Source: JAIVGV01 sp036389335 (GTDB lineage Bacteria > Acidobacteriota > Blastocatellia > Pyrinomonadales > Pyrinomonadaceae). From it: DNA of 64,000 nt. This document shows, one piece after another, positions 44,699-55,214 of the stretch (positions are counted from its first letter, which is position 1; each line of letters starts with the position of its first letter). The stretch lies in assembly GCA_036389335.1 (NCBI GenBank), contig DASVQC010000092.1:139783-203782 (forward strand), read 5' to 3'. The notes beneath the pieces are model-generated. The model saw only the letters and a list, made by a program, of their open reading frames with translations. It was not told the DNA's origin and made no database searches. The translations under genes and the position numbers were made by a program.

Positions 44699-46054
44699 TT
44701 GAGCACGCGCGACACACTCGAACGACAGATCGGACTGGCGACGGCGACCGCGCTCGTCGTCGGCGAGACCATCGCCGTCGGCATCTTCCTCACGCCCGCG
44801 GGCATGGCGAAGTCGCTCGGCTCGCCCGCGCTCGTGCTCCTCGTGTGGCTCTTGATGGGCGCGATGGCCCTGTGCGGCGCGCTCTGTTACGGCGAGCTGG
44901 CGGCGCGCTTCCCCGAGGCGGGCGGCGGCTACGTCTACCTGCGCGAAGCCTACGGCGCGCCGCTCGCCTTCCTCTACGGGTGGATGGCGCTGCTCGTGAT
45001 GGACCCGGGGCTGACCGCCGCGCTCGCCGTCGGCCTCGCCACCTACGTCGGCTACTCCTTGAGCCTGCCGCCGCCGTGGATCAAGATCGTCGCCGTCGCG
45101 GCCATCGTCGCCCTCGCCGCCGTCAACGTCCGCGGCGTGCGGCTCGGCGCGTGGTTCGTCCGCTGGCTGACCGTGCTCAAGCTCGGCCTGCTCGCCGTCA
45201 TACTGCTCTGGGGTTTCGTCTTCCGGCTCGGCGACTGGTCGAACTTCGCGCCGCTCGTCGCGCGACGCCCTAGCCCGCTGCCGCTGGCGGGCGCGCTCGC
45301 GGGCGGGGTCGTCTCCGCGTTCTTCTCCTTCGGCGGCTGGTGGGACGTGAGCAAGCTGGCGGGCGAGGTGCGCCGCCCCGCCCGCACGCTCCCGCGCGCG
45401 CTCACCCTCGGCGTCCTCGTCGTCACGGTCGTTTACGTCCTGACGAGCGCGGCCTTCATCTACCTCGTGCCGCTGGAGCGCGTCGAGACGGGCGAGACCT
45501 TCGCGGCGCAGGCGGGCGAGGTGCTCTTCGGTCGGCTCGGCGGGCAGCTCTTCTCGGCGGTGGTCGTCGTCGCCGTCCTCGGGAGCCTCGCCGTGATCAT
45601 CATGTCGGCCCCGCGCGTCTATTTCGCGATGGCGCGCGACGGGCTGTTCTTCCGCGCGGCGGCGGCGCTGCACCCGCGCTACGCGACGCCCGCGCGCGCC
45701 GTCCTCGTCGAGGCCGCGCTCGCCTCGCTGCTCGTGGCCGTCGGCACGTTCAACCAGATCATCTCCTACTTCATCTTCGTCGTCGTCATCTTCGTCGGGC
45801 TCACGGTCGCGGCGGTCTACGTCCTGCGCCGCCGCGGCGGCCCCGCCCATCTCGAATACGCGACGCCGGGCTACCCGGCGACTCCGGCGGCGTTCCTGCT
45901 CCTGACCGTCGTGCTGCTCGCCCTGCTCGCGGGCGGCAACCCGCGCCAGTCTTTGCTCGGCGTCGCCGTGGTGGCCGCGGGGCTGCCCGTCTATTACTTA
46001 CTGTTCCGCCGCAAACTCGTCGCGGGGGACTCACCCGGAGGAGAGACATCATGA
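44699..46054 (+). CDS. APC-family amino acid permease
   Basis: A 451-residue integral membrane protein with about twelve helices, TTG start at 44699. Helix 1 carries the APC signature (GLATATALVVGETIAVGIFL), helix 3 AARFPEAGGGYVYLREAYG, and helix 8 region SAPRVYFAMARDGLFF. It is expected to move amino acids with protons. The substrate is unknown. The stop TGA (46052-46054) overlaps the next ATG (46051), implying translational coupling with the AhpD-like selenoprotein gene. Confidence 0.9.
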   Translation: MSTRDTLERQIGLATATALVVGETIAVGIFLTPAGMAKSLGSPALVLLVWLLMGAMALCGALCYGELAARFPEAGGGYVYLREAYGAPLAFLYGWMALLVMDPGLTAALAVGLATYVGYSLSLPPPWIKIVAVAAIVALAAVNVRGVRLGAWFVRWLTVLKLGLLAVILLWGFVFRLGDWSNFAPLVARRPSPLPLAGALAGGVVSAFFSFGGWWDVSKLAGEVRRPARTLPRALTLGVLVVTVVYVLTSAAFIYLVPLERVETGETFAAQAGEVLFGRLGGQLFSAVVVVAVLGSLAVIIMSAPRVYFAMARDGLFFRAAAALHPRYATPARAVLVEAALASLLVAVGTFNQIISYFIFVVVIFVGLTVAAVYVLRRRGGPAHLEYATPGYPATPAAFLLLTVVLLALLAGGNPRQSLLGVAVVAAGLPVYYLLFRRKLVAGDSPGGETS

Positions 46055-46617
46055 CTTGGATCAAAACCGTTTCCGCCGAGTCGGACGAAAATGTGCGCCG
46101 CGCGATGGAGGCGCAGCGCGAGCTGTACCCGAAAGAGTACGCGACGCCCGTGCACCCGACGCCCGACGGCGCGTCGTCGGGCATCGTCGATTCGCACAGC
46201 CTGTTGCCCGAAGTTCTGCACCACGCCTTCGCCACCTTCGGCGCGCTCATGTCGCCCGACCTGCCGCTCGCGCGCCGCCAGCACGAGATGATCGCGACGA
46301 TGGTCTCGGTCACCAACCGGTGCCACTATTGAATCGAGTCCCACGCAGAGTTTCTGCGTCGCGTCACACTGGATGAAGGGATGGTCAGGGCGCTCGAAGA
46401 GGACTACAGCACCGCCCCGATCTCGGAGCAGGATCGGACGATGCTCGACTACGTCGTGCAGGTGACGAAGGACGCCACGCGCATCTCGCCCGCCGACCAC
46501 GAGCGGCTGCGCGCCGTCGGCTTCGACGACCGGGGCATCCTCCAGATCACGCTCATCGCCTCTTGGTTCAACTACATCAACCGCGCGGCGGACGCCCTCG
46601 GCGTCGGGCGCGACTGA
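46051..46617 (+). CDS. AhpD/carboxymuconolactone-decarboxylase-like selenoprotein with CxxU active site (UGA recoded)
   Basis: Read through one TGA (46330-46332) the frame encodes 188 residues, the normal size of peroxidase-related AhpD-like proteins. ATG 46051 has GGAGGAGAG upstream. N-terminal half: MTWIKTVSAE..., LPLARRQHEMIATMVSVTN; then RCHY-U-IESHAEFLRR, where C91 and U94 form the redox pair that is CxxC in ordinary members (HYCIESH). After the UGA the family sequence continues (SEQDRTMLDYVVQVTKDATR, IASWFNYINRAADALGVGRD). A SECIS-like hairpin follows 10 nt after the UGA. AhpD-like selenoproteins with CxxU are known from bacterial selenoproteome surveys. Likely role: thiol/selenol peroxide or disulfide chemistry. 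If no Sec machinery exists in the genome, this would be a nonsense-mutated gene. Confidence 0.85.
46330..46332 (+). other. In-frame UGA read as selenocysteine (residue 94)
   Basis: TGC CAC TAT TGA ATC: the TGA replaces the second Cys codon of the CxxC motif, one base from TGC. TGA is used as an ordinary stop by many neighbours (for example genes ending at 12650, 20675 and 46617), so it is not globally reassigned. Confidence 0.82.
46343..46359 (+). promoter_or_regulatory. Bacterial SECIS-like hairpin
   Basis: ACGCAGA (46343-46349) and TCTGCGT (46353-46359) form a perfect 7-bp stem with loop GUU (46350-46352). The loop G is the 21st base counting the U of UGA as 1, close to the G-U positions recognised by SelB in E. 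coli fdhF, whose apical stem has a similar GCAG...CUGC core. Position and loop G fit the known bacterial SECIS pattern. Confidence 0.78.
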
Positions 46618-46640
46618 AAGCGGGGGCCCGAGGTTAAAAG

Positions 46641-46691
46641 AAGGCAGCGCCCGCGCGACGGACTTTCCGTCCGTCGCGCGGGCGCTGCCTT
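46641..46691. terminator. Bidirectional terminator with 22-bp perfect stem
   Basis: 46641-46662 (AAGGCAGCGCCCGCGC...) is the exact reverse complement of 46670-46691, loop CTTTCCG. It sits between the convergent AhpD-like and VCBS genes, flanked by TTT on one side and AAAA on the other. Confidence 0.9.
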
Positions 46692-46720
46692 TCACGGCGG
46701 CGTGATGCGGCGCGGCTTCG

Positions 46721-48562
46721 TTAACGCTGCGGTCGCTGCGCCTGCGTCGGCTGCGGCGAAGGCGTCGGCGCGGGCTTGGCGAAGACGACGGGCGCGGCTG
46801 AGATCACCCCTTTGCCCTCCTGCACCGTGAGCGACTGGTTCGGCTTCACGTCGGAGAGCGTGTCGCGCTCGCCGCCGGGCCACGCGATCTCCAGAGTGAG
46901 CGTCACCCCTTCCTCCGGCTTGCCGAGGCCGAACGTGAGCGGCAGCTCGCTCTGCGAGCAGTAGCTCGATCCCGTTTTGACCATCGCGAACTCTTTCGCG
47001 CCCTTCGACGATTTGAGCGTGACCTTGGCGCCGATGCCGTCGCGGTTCGACCGCGCGCCGACGAGCCTGACGCGCAGCAGATCGTTCTGGTTGGCGTTGT
47101 CGTTGCGGAGCAGGCGCGCCGCGCCGTTGTTGGCCGTGACGAGCAGGTCGAGATCGCCGTCGTTGTCGAAGTCGGCGTAGGCCGCGCCGCGCCCGACGAT
47201 GGCGCGCTGCAGGGCGCGACCGACGCGCGCGCTCACGTCGTCGAACTTCTTGCGCCCCCTGTTGCGGAAGAGGTGCGGCGGCTGCGCGTACTTGACGTTC
47301 GGCTGCACGACGCTGATGTCGTCGGAGACGTGGCCGTTGACGGCGAAGATGTCCAAGAGCCCGTCGAGGTCGTAGTCGAAGAAGAAGGTGGCGAAGGTGA
47401 GCGACTGCGCCGACGCCTTGCCGATGCCGGAGCCGGGCGCGTCGTCCGTGAAGAGGCCCGTCCCGTCGTTGCGGTAGAGGGCCATGCTCTCGTTCGTGAA
47501 GTTGCCGATGACGACGCCCTGGCGGCCCGAGCCGTCGTAGTCGCCCGCGTCCACGCCCATCCCGGCGCGCGCCGTGCCCGCCTCGCTGAACGCCACGCCC
47601 GCCGCGACCGCCTCGTCGGTGAAGGTGCCGTCGCCGCGATTCCTGTAGAGCTTGTTCGGCTCCGTGTCGTTGGCGACGAAGAGATCGAGCTTGCCGTCGT
47701 TGTCGTAGTCGAGGAGCGCCACGCCGAGCGCCTTGCCCGTCGGATCGTTGAGCCCGGCGCGCTGCGTGGCGTTCTCGAAGGTCCCGTTGCCGCGGTTGTG
47801 GTAGAGCGTGGAACTCTGCCCCTTGTAAGCCTGCGGCGTGCAGTAGGACTTGTTCTTGCCGTCGAGCGAGCAGTACTGATCGGTCTCGACAGACCACGCG
47901 ACGTAGTTGGCGACGAAGAGATCGAGCTTGCCGTCGTTGTCGTAGTCGAACCACGCGGCGCTCGTCGAAAAACCGGGATCGCCCACGCCCGCCTTCGCCG
48001 TCACGTCCTGAAACTTGCCGCCGCCCGCGTCGCGGAAGAGGTGGTTCGCGCCGACGCAGGTGACGTAGATGTCCTCCCTGCCGTCGTTGTCGTAGTCGGC
48101 CACCGCCGCGCCGATGCCGTACATCTCGACGGCGAGGCCCGCCTGCCGCGTCACGTCGGCGAACGTGCCGTCCCGGTTGTTGTGGTAGAGGGCGGGCGTC
48201 GTCCGGGACTGCTTGTGCTCGGGCCAGTCGGTCGAGTTGACGAGCAGGATGTCCTGCCAGCCGTCGTCGTCGTAGTCGAGGAAGGCCGCGCCCGCGCCGA
48301 TGGTCTCCGGGAGGTACTTCTTGCCGAACGCGCCGTTGTTGTGCTTGAAGCGGACGCCCGCCTGAGCGGTCACGTCCGCGAACTCTATGGGGCCGGAAGG
48401 GCGCGGGGCGGCGGGCGTGGGGGAAGGCGTCGGGGTCGCCTGCGCCGCAGCCTGTTCGCCGCCGGGCTGCTGCGTGCCCCGCACGGTCGGGGCCTGTTTG
48501 CAGCCCGCGAGTGGCAGGGCGAGGGCCAGCACTAGACAGTGGAAGACAGAGCCTCGTCGCAT
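46721..48562 (-). CDS. VCBS/ASPIC lipoprotein (CRTAC1-like)
   Basis: A 613-residue protein with lipobox LPLAGC (Cys21) and a Pro/Thr/Ala linker (TPTPSPTPAAP) to about residue 57. Propeller with loops DYDDDGWQDILLVN, DYDNDGREDIYVTC, DYDNDGKLDLFVAN and DFDNDGDLDLLVTA; ASPIC/UnbV-type C-terminus (RSNRDGIGAKVTLKSSKG, then LTLEIAWPGGERD), ending in a low-complexity Pro/Gln tail. Last gene of a - strand set running 54791 to 46721, 63 bp after the RnfD-like gene. Being a lipoprotein it should be anchored at a membrane surface. Confidence 0.88.
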   Translation of the reverse strand: MRRGSVFHCLVLALALPLAGCKQAPTVRGTQQPGGEQAAAQATPTPSPTPAAPRPSGPIEFADVTAQAGVRFKHNNGAFGKKYLPETIGAGAAFLDYDDDGWQDILLVNSTDWPEHKQSRTTPALYHNNRDGTFADVTRQAGLAVEMYGIGAAVADYDNDGREDIYVTCVGANHLFRDAGGGKFQDVTAKAGVGDPGFSTSAAWFDYDNDGKLDLFVANYVAWSVETDQYCSLDGKNKSYCTPQAYKGQSSTLYHNRGNGTFENATQRAGLNDPTGKALGVALLDYDNDGKLDLFVANDTEPNKLYRNRGDGTFTDEAVAAGVAFSEAGTARAGMGVDAGDYDGSGRQGVVIGNFTNESMALYRNDGTGLFTDDAPGSGIGKASAQSLTFATFFFDYDLDGLLDIFAVNGHVSDDISVVQPNVKYAQPPHLFRNRGRKKFDDVSARVGRALQRAIVGRGAAYADFDNDGDLDLLVTANNGAARLLRNDNANQNDLLRVRLVGARSNRDGIGAKVTLKSSKGAKEFAMVKTGSSYCSQSELPLTFGLGKPEEGVTLTLEIAWPGGERDTLSDVKPNQSLTVQEGKGVISAAPVVFAKPAPTPSPQPTQAQRPQR

Positions 48563-48625
48563 CCCGATGTTTCCTTGCGCGTGATGGTTAAGGGAGACTG
48601 AAAGATGGCGCGCGGCGCGCGCCGC

Positions 48626-49488
48626 TCACGCCGCCGCGTCTGCCGGCACGCGAGGCGCGCGCGAGGCCGTCCATATCTCAAGCAGGTTCGCCGCCGGCCC
48701 CACCATGAAGAGCGCGTAGTAGGGCGCGTGGACGACCTGCGCGAGCCGCAGGATCGTCTCGACGAGCGCGACGGCGAAGGCGACGGCGCACTGCCCGCGG
48801 CGCGTGCGCACGGTCGTCTTCGGATCGGTGATCATGAAGAAGATGAAGAGCTGGTACATCGGCCCCGTGATCGGGGCCACCTCAGCCGCCCACGGGTGGC
48901 CCGTGACGGCGCTGCGGAGGAGGGCGAAGGCGACGAAGGAGACGACGTAGGTCGCCGTGATGTGGAAGCGGCGCAGGCGCCAGACGATGGCGAAGCCCAG
49001 GGCCCAGATGACGACGAGCGGCAGCAGGTAGTTGCCCCACTGGATGCTCAGGCTCGCCACCGTCTCGTAGGCGAGGAAGAGCATCACGCAGATGCCGAAG
49101 TTCGACGGGTTCCAGACGTGCCGGCCCCGCACCCTCAGCACGTACTTCGACGTGATCGAGATCATGCTGCACAGCGCGTAGGGCCAGAAGGCGGGCGAGC
49201 GCACCAGGATGCCGACGCTGATGCCGGTGATGTAGGCGCTCGCGAGGTGGGGCCACTTGCCCGCGAAGAGGCGCGAGAGCGCCAGCTCGGTCGCGATGCT
49301 GGCGACGATGGCGAGCAGAGTCTTCTCGTAGCTCTCCAGCATCCCGAACGAGAGCTGCCCCGCGAGCAGGATGCAGGTGATGAAGACCGGCGGGATGAAG
49401 CGGTTGTCTAAGCTGAGCTTTCGCCCGCGCTCGCCGCCGCCCACCTCGACCGGGGGCGGGGGGGCGAACGAGGCGCTCGCCTGTCGGC

Positions 49489-49492
<4 letters not shown>
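48626..49492 (-). CDS. RnfD/NqrB-like integral membrane protein
   Basis: A 288-residue protein with about eight to ten hydrophobic helices. Blocks typical of the NqrB/RnfD family: GRHVWNPSNFGICVMLFLAYETVAS and TGPMYQLFIFFMITDPKTTVRTRRGQ, where FMITDPKT corresponds to the conserved segment of these flavin-carrying subunits. The covalent-FMN motif SGAT of true RnfD/NqrB is not evident, and no other Rnf/Nqr subunits are nearby, so it is probably a specialised relative. Its ATG (49490-49492) overlaps the stop of the VCBS gene upstream by 4 bp, tying it to the ASPIC/VCBS operon. Confidence 0.75.
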
Positions 49493-51290
<1,798 letters not shown>

Positions 51291-51294
<4 letters not shown>

Positions 51295-54200
51295 CTCTGT
51301 CTCGGGGGCCTCAGCGCGTTCTGGAAAATGTCGGGCGTGACGTAGCGCGTGTGGTACGTCTGCCAGTCTTCCGGGTGGCGGCGGTAGACCTCTTCGTCCT
51401 CAAGCCTGCCGGGAGAAGTAGTGTATTCCCGCCGCTCGTGGTAAGGCAAAGGGAGCACGGTTTTCGAGAAGGTCGAGTTGAGATCGCCGTCCTTGATCCA
51501 GCCGTCGCCCGCGATCACGTAGTCGCGCACCCAGCCGGCGGGCGGCGCGGGCTGCTCCGCAAACCGCAGCGACATCTCGTCGCCCGCGTTCATGATGACG
51601 TAGCGGTCGTCGGCGCGCGCCAGAAGGGCGCGCACGTCTCCGAAGCGCGTGTAGTAGCCGACGAGGTCGCGCCAGACCTGCTTCGACGAGGCGACGCGGT
51701 CGTAGAGCGGCACCTCGGGCGAAGAGTCGTCGGGCTTGTCGATGACTGAGTAGCCGCGGTAATGGAGGTCGGCCACCTCCGGGCTGATGCGCGTCGTGCG
51801 GGGTTGAACGCCCGGCATCCCCCGCGCCCATTCGAGCGAGTCCCAGTAGATTTCAAGATTAGTGCGCAGGCGCAGGCGTCGCGGCGTCGCGGGGCGGAAG
51901 GCGCGCGCGAGATCGAAGAGGCAGATCTTCTTGCGCCCGGCGGGGAACCCGAGGTTCGGCTCGGCGACGACCCAGCCGCCCTTGCCGTCCGGCACTTCGA
52001 GGCTGAGCGGCTGCGGGCGCACGTCCCGCCCCTGACTGATGGCGACGTTGATCGACGAGTCTGTCGGGTGCATCCACCCCCGCGCGATCAGGTAGAGCGG
52101 GCCTCCCTGCGGCGCGTCGTCGCCGAGATCGACTTCGACGAAGTGGTCGCGCGTGACGCCCTGATAGCGACCGCGCCCGAAGGTGTCGAGGTAGCGCCCG
52201 TCGGGCGCGCCGACCGCGTCGGTCACGTCCGCGCCCTCGTCGTCGACGGCGCGCGCTATCTTGTGCGGCGTCTCGACGGTCGTGACGGCGAGCTTGGCGG
52301 GCGGGACGACGAAACGCTCGTCGACGAAGACGTCCGTGCCCCGCGGGTGATCGACCGTCATCAGCGCGAGCTGATCGTAATAATAAGTCTCCCACAGCTC
52401 GGCGGTGAGGCGCAGGTCGTAGTGCCCGTCGCGCGCGGCCAGCTCGCCGCCGCCGATCTTGTACCACTCCTCGGTCGCCTCGACGCGCGCCGTGCCGAGC
52501 GTGTTGATGCGCAGGCCGATGGCCGAACCCCACGGCACGGCGTCCTTGACGAACTTCATGCCGTGGCCGTCGTAGGCGAAGAGGAACGGGCACGAGCCCT
52601 TCAGCCGCTGCTCGGCGGTGACGGTCTGATCGGCCTTCAGCTCGAACTCGGCGCGCACCGATCCGTTGGGCCAGACGATGCGCACCACGTCCGCCCCCGG
52701 CTGATCGCCGAGTCCGAAGTGGACGACGGGGCCGGTCACGGGCTGCTTCTGCGCGAGCAGCCCCGCGCGCACCTCCATCTCGCCGCCGACGCCGAAAGAG
52801 TTGATGCGCTGATCGCCGACGGCCTTCGCGGCGCGCGGGCGCACCTGCTGCCAGTGGTAGTTCTTCGCGCCGCGGTTGACGGCTCGGGCCGGCTGCCCGT
52901 CGGCCGAGAGACCCAGCAGGTCGAGCCTCCCGTCGCCGTCCGTGTCGGCGGCCTCGGAGACGGACACGAGCCCGACCGCCCCGTCGAGCGGCTTGAAGCC
53001 GCCCGCCCCGTCGCCGAGCCAGACGAGCGTGCCCGCGCCCGCAGGCGGGGTCGGAGTGAGCAGCAGATCGAGCCCGCCGTTGTTGTCCAAGTCCGCCGCG
53101 CGGAGGCGGCACTCTACTTCGAGATAGCCGGGCGCGTTAGCGACCCGCGCGACCTCCGCCGCGTCCCACGCCCGGCCCTCGTCCTTATCCGAAAGGCGCG
53201 TGATGACGCCGTCGGCTTGCACGGCGAGCAGATCGAGCACGCCGTCGCCGTTCACCTCGGCGACGGCGAGGGCGCGCACGGCGGGGAAGTTCGGCGGGAG
53301 CGCGCGCTCGGCGAACTGTCCCGCGCGCTCGTTCGTGAAGACGTGGAGTTTGCCCGCGCCGTCGATGGCGGCGGCGTCGGGGTCGCCGTCGGCGTCGAAG
53401 TCGGCCCACGCGAATCCGCGCAGGCCGGAGACTCCGCCGAAGGGGTGTGCTTCGGCGAACGTGCCGTCGCCGTTGTTTCTCAAGACGGTCGGCGCGCCGC
53501 CCTCCGCCCCGAGGACGACGTCGAGATCGCCGTCGGCGTCGATGTCAGCCGCCCACGCGCCCGCGTAGCTCGCGCCGGCGACCGTGGCGGGGAGCTTGGC
53601 TTGCGCCGTCACGTCCGTGAAAGCGTTGGCGGCGTCCTGCCTGAGCAGCCGGACGCCGCCCGCGCCCGCGAGTACGAGGTCGGTCTTGAAGTCGTAGTTG
53701 AAATCCATGCCGAGGACGCCCTCGGGGCCGGGCGGGGCGGCGGACGCGCCGCCGGGGAAGGGGAACGCCGCGCCCGCGCCGAGGCGCACCTCGCGCCCGT
53801 TCGCCTCGACCACGGAAGGCGCGCCCTCGCCGTCCAGAGAGATCGCGCCGACCCAGTTCCAGCGACCGTCGCGCGCCGCGCCGGGCAGTTGTTCGGGCGA
53901 GAAAGTGAGCGCCGTGTCCGGCGGCGCGGGCGCGAAGGTCGGGGCTTCGAGCCGCAGGAATTTTGCGAACGGCTCGGCCTCTTCGCCGGGCGGGGGCTTG
54001 ATGGCGGCGAGGCCCCGGCGGAATTCGGGGACGCGCGCCAGCACGTTGCGCAGGAACGCGACGCGCGTCGCCGCCGCGCGCGGGTCCGATCCGGCGGCGG
54101 CGGACTGAACGGCCCTCAACTGCTCCTGCGCTTCCTCGGGCCACGCGGAAGAGCGTGCGGATATTTTACCGACGGCGACGCGGAGCGTTTCGGCGTCGCC

Positions 54201-54791
54201 GCGCTTGGCCGAGACGCGCGCGAGTTCGAGCAGCGCGGCGAGGTTGTCGGGCTGCGCCTCCAGAATCTTTTCGACGAGGCGCTGGAACTCCGCCTCGCCG
54301 CCCTCGTCGCCCTGCCGCTCGATCTCCTCCGCGAGCTTGTAGGCGGCCAACAGATTTTTGGGGTTGAGCTCGACCGCCTTGCGGAGCGCCGCGACCGACT
54401 GCGCCGAGCGACCGCGGCTGCTTTCGAGGAGGCCGATGAGGTATTGAATCTGATCGCTGTCGGGGGCGAGCGAGCGCGCGCGTTCGAGACGCAGCGCGGC
54501 GTCGTCGAAGTTCCTCTGCCGCAGGGCGAGCAGCCCCCAGTTCGCCCAGCCCGCGGGCTCGCCCGAGACGAGCCGCGTCAGCTCGGCGAGCTTCGCGTCG
54601 GCGCGCACGTCGTCGCCCACTTGCAGCGCCGCCAAGCCGACGTAGAAAGTTCTGACGGCGTCGGCGTACTCCTTGGACGACTTGTCGGGCAGCCTCGCGC
54701 CCGGCTGACACCCGGTCGTTGACGCGAAGACGGCGGCGAGAATGAAGCACGGCGCGGCGAGCCGGTGATAACTCGATAGTCTCATTCGCAT
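51291..54791 (-). CDS. Large TPR-VCBS-ASPIC protein, probable lipoprotein
   Basis: An 1166-residue protein with signal peptide and possible lipobox TTGC (Cys28). TPR-like helices at ~45-200, a propeller at ~330-600 (DFNYDFKTDLVLAG, DIDADGDLDVVLGA, DFDADGDPDAAAID, DLDNNGGLDLLLTP), an ASPIC-like part near 640-700, and a C-terminal region from CPFLFAYDGHGMKFVKDA (~734) to the end that I cannot assign. The same C-terminal region occurs in the divergent 55215-58841 protein. First gene of the - strand operon. Confidence 0.85.
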
Positions 54792-55214
54792 CGTCGAGGG
54801 TGGCGTGCGGCGTGGTGGAAGAGTCGCCCGCTCTCACGTCCGGCGACCGGCGTGAACGGTCCCGTCCGGTCGCGGCGTTAACATATCATGACCCTTCGGG
54901 CGCGGGTTCGCCGGGACGACGGCGGGTCGTTTACAAGGTCGCGTGGAATAATTCGTGATGCTCACACCGCGCCGGGAGGCCGCACTTCCGGGCGACTTTA
55001 CACGCTTCTGCCCACACCCGCAACAAAGTGTCCGGCTCGCGAGCGCCCCGCCGATTTTCATCCGCGAGGATTATTCCTCCGCGTCAAGCGTGCGCGATCT
55101 GCCCCCGCTTGACAACGCGGTTCGCCGACGTATATTCGGGGAGGTTTCCCCGCCCGCCGACTTGCGAGCCCGCCGAGGTTGATCGGCGGCGCGCGACACC
55201 GCTGCGACAGACCT
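54792..55214. other. Divergent promoter region
   Basis: The 423-bp gap between two large divergent ASPIC genes contains a strong + strand promoter at 55109-55136. The portion near 54880-55060 has moderate A/T content (TGGAATAATTCGTGATG) where a - strand promoter might lie, but no clear pair of boxes is seen. No coding potential is apparent. Confidence 0.55.
55109..55136 (+). promoter_or_regulatory. Strong sigma-70-type promoter
   Basis: TTGACA (55109-55114), 16-nt spacer, TATATT (55131-55136): 6/6 and 5/6 matches, 78 nt upstream of the ATG at 55215. This is the best consensus promoter in the window. Confidence 0.75.

Noticed and set aside
46330..46332. Reading the AhpD-like gene as a pseudogene with a nonsense mutation
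   Set aside because: The stop falls on the exact redox cysteine, the downstream half is intact and a SECIS-like hairpin is in place. It stays as the alternative if the genome lacks Sec machinery.
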